A DNA stretch of 5,662 bases, from NCBI GenBank assembly GCA_044340025.1, contig JBIIUJ010000152.1, forward strand, positions 1 through 5,662. Reading direction: 5' to 3'. Source of the DNA: JBIIUJ01 sp044340025 (GTDB lineage Bacteria > Pseudomonadota > Alphaproteobacteria > Caulobacterales > Aquidulcibacteraceae). The position numbers and the translations under genes were made by a program. Shown here in pieces: positions 5,587 to 5,662 of this stretch. Numbering within the stretch: the stretch's first letter is position 1; the number at the start of each line of letters is the position of its first letter. The notes under the pieces were generated by a model. It did no database searches. It saw only the letters and a program-made list of their open reading frames with translations, and was not told the origin of the DNA.

Positions 5587-5662
5587 ATGGACAAGGCCAA
5601 TTTCGAGATCGTCGGCAACGTCGGCAAGGTCGAGATCAAGAGCTTCGGCAAGGGCGGAGACG
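5587..5662 (+). CDS. ssb: Probable single-stranded DNA-binding protein, N-terminal start (3' truncated by window)
   Basis: An open frame starts at ATG 5587 behind a good ribosome binding site and continues past the window edge; 25 residues are visible (MDKANFEIVGNVGK, then VEIKSFGKGGD). The FEIVGNVGK segment matches the first strand of SSB OB folds (compare VILVGNLGxDPE), followed by a basic turn. SSB proteins coat single-stranded DNA during replication, repair and conjugative entry. Conjugative elements often carry their own ssb near ardC-type genes, which agrees with the neighbour here. Only the first strand is visible, so another small OB-fold or unrelated protein is possible. Confidence 0.6.
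   Translation, partial: MDKANFEIVGNVGKVEIKSFGKGGD

Noticed and set aside
1..5662. CRISPR array, tRNA or rRNA
   Set aside because: No regularly spaced repeats and no recognisable tRNA or rRNA sequence were seen.

Overview
The window looks like a piece of an integrative conjugative element or large plasmid from a GC-rich proteobacterium. The evidence is an IS630-type transposase tail, an ArdC-type anti-restriction protein and the start of what looks like an SSB gene, lying around a two-gene cargo module. An ArdC gene followed by a putative ssb resembles the early-transfer or replication module of ICEclc/PAPI-type elements in Pseudomonas, Xanthomonadales and Burkholderiales. The host assignment is inference; no rRNA, tRNA or housekeeping gene fixes it.

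Layout: positions 2-94 carry the last 30 codons of an IS630-family transposase. Positions 95-269 are non-coding, with a short direct repeat and a hairpin. Positions 270-1301 encode an AAA+ ATPase (IetA). Positions 1252-3768 encode a subtilisin-like (S8) serine protease (IetS) in another frame, overlapping ietA by 50 bases. Positions 3769-4247 are a highly structured, very GC-rich non-coding stretch that ends in a hairpin over the ribosome binding site of the next gene. Positions 4248-5213 encode an ArdC-like protein with an N-terminal ssDNA-binding domain and an HExxH zincin domain. Positions 5214-5586 are a second structured intergenic region, and 5587 to the window end is the start of a probable SSB protein. 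All supported genes are on the + strand.

How the parts fit: ietA/ietS is the pair first described on the Agrobacterium plasmid pTiC58, where IetS is a proteolytic toxin and IetA its ATPase antitoxin, stabilising the plasmid. It was later reported as an anti-phage system in a large screen of defence candidates. Here it sits as cargo between an IS remnant and a transfer module whose ArdC-like product should counter restriction in a recipient. Addiction/defence and counter-defence functions are therefore adjacent.

The least explained part is the non-coding DNA. Before the ArdC gene there is a ~166-nt extended imperfect hairpin (4024-4189), then a 10-bp stem hairpin (4191-4228), then a hairpin that buries the Shine-Dalgarno sequence (4232-4247). 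Two segments have competing complementary partners, as in attenuators or riboswitches. Before the ssb-like gene there is a second extended hairpin (5371-5516) with a perfect 15-bp core. Both lie upstream of genes of the kind needed when ssDNA enters a recipient, so they may be single-stranded-DNA promoters, RNA switches or replication-priming sites. This is a hypothesis; the base pairings were read directly from the sequence.
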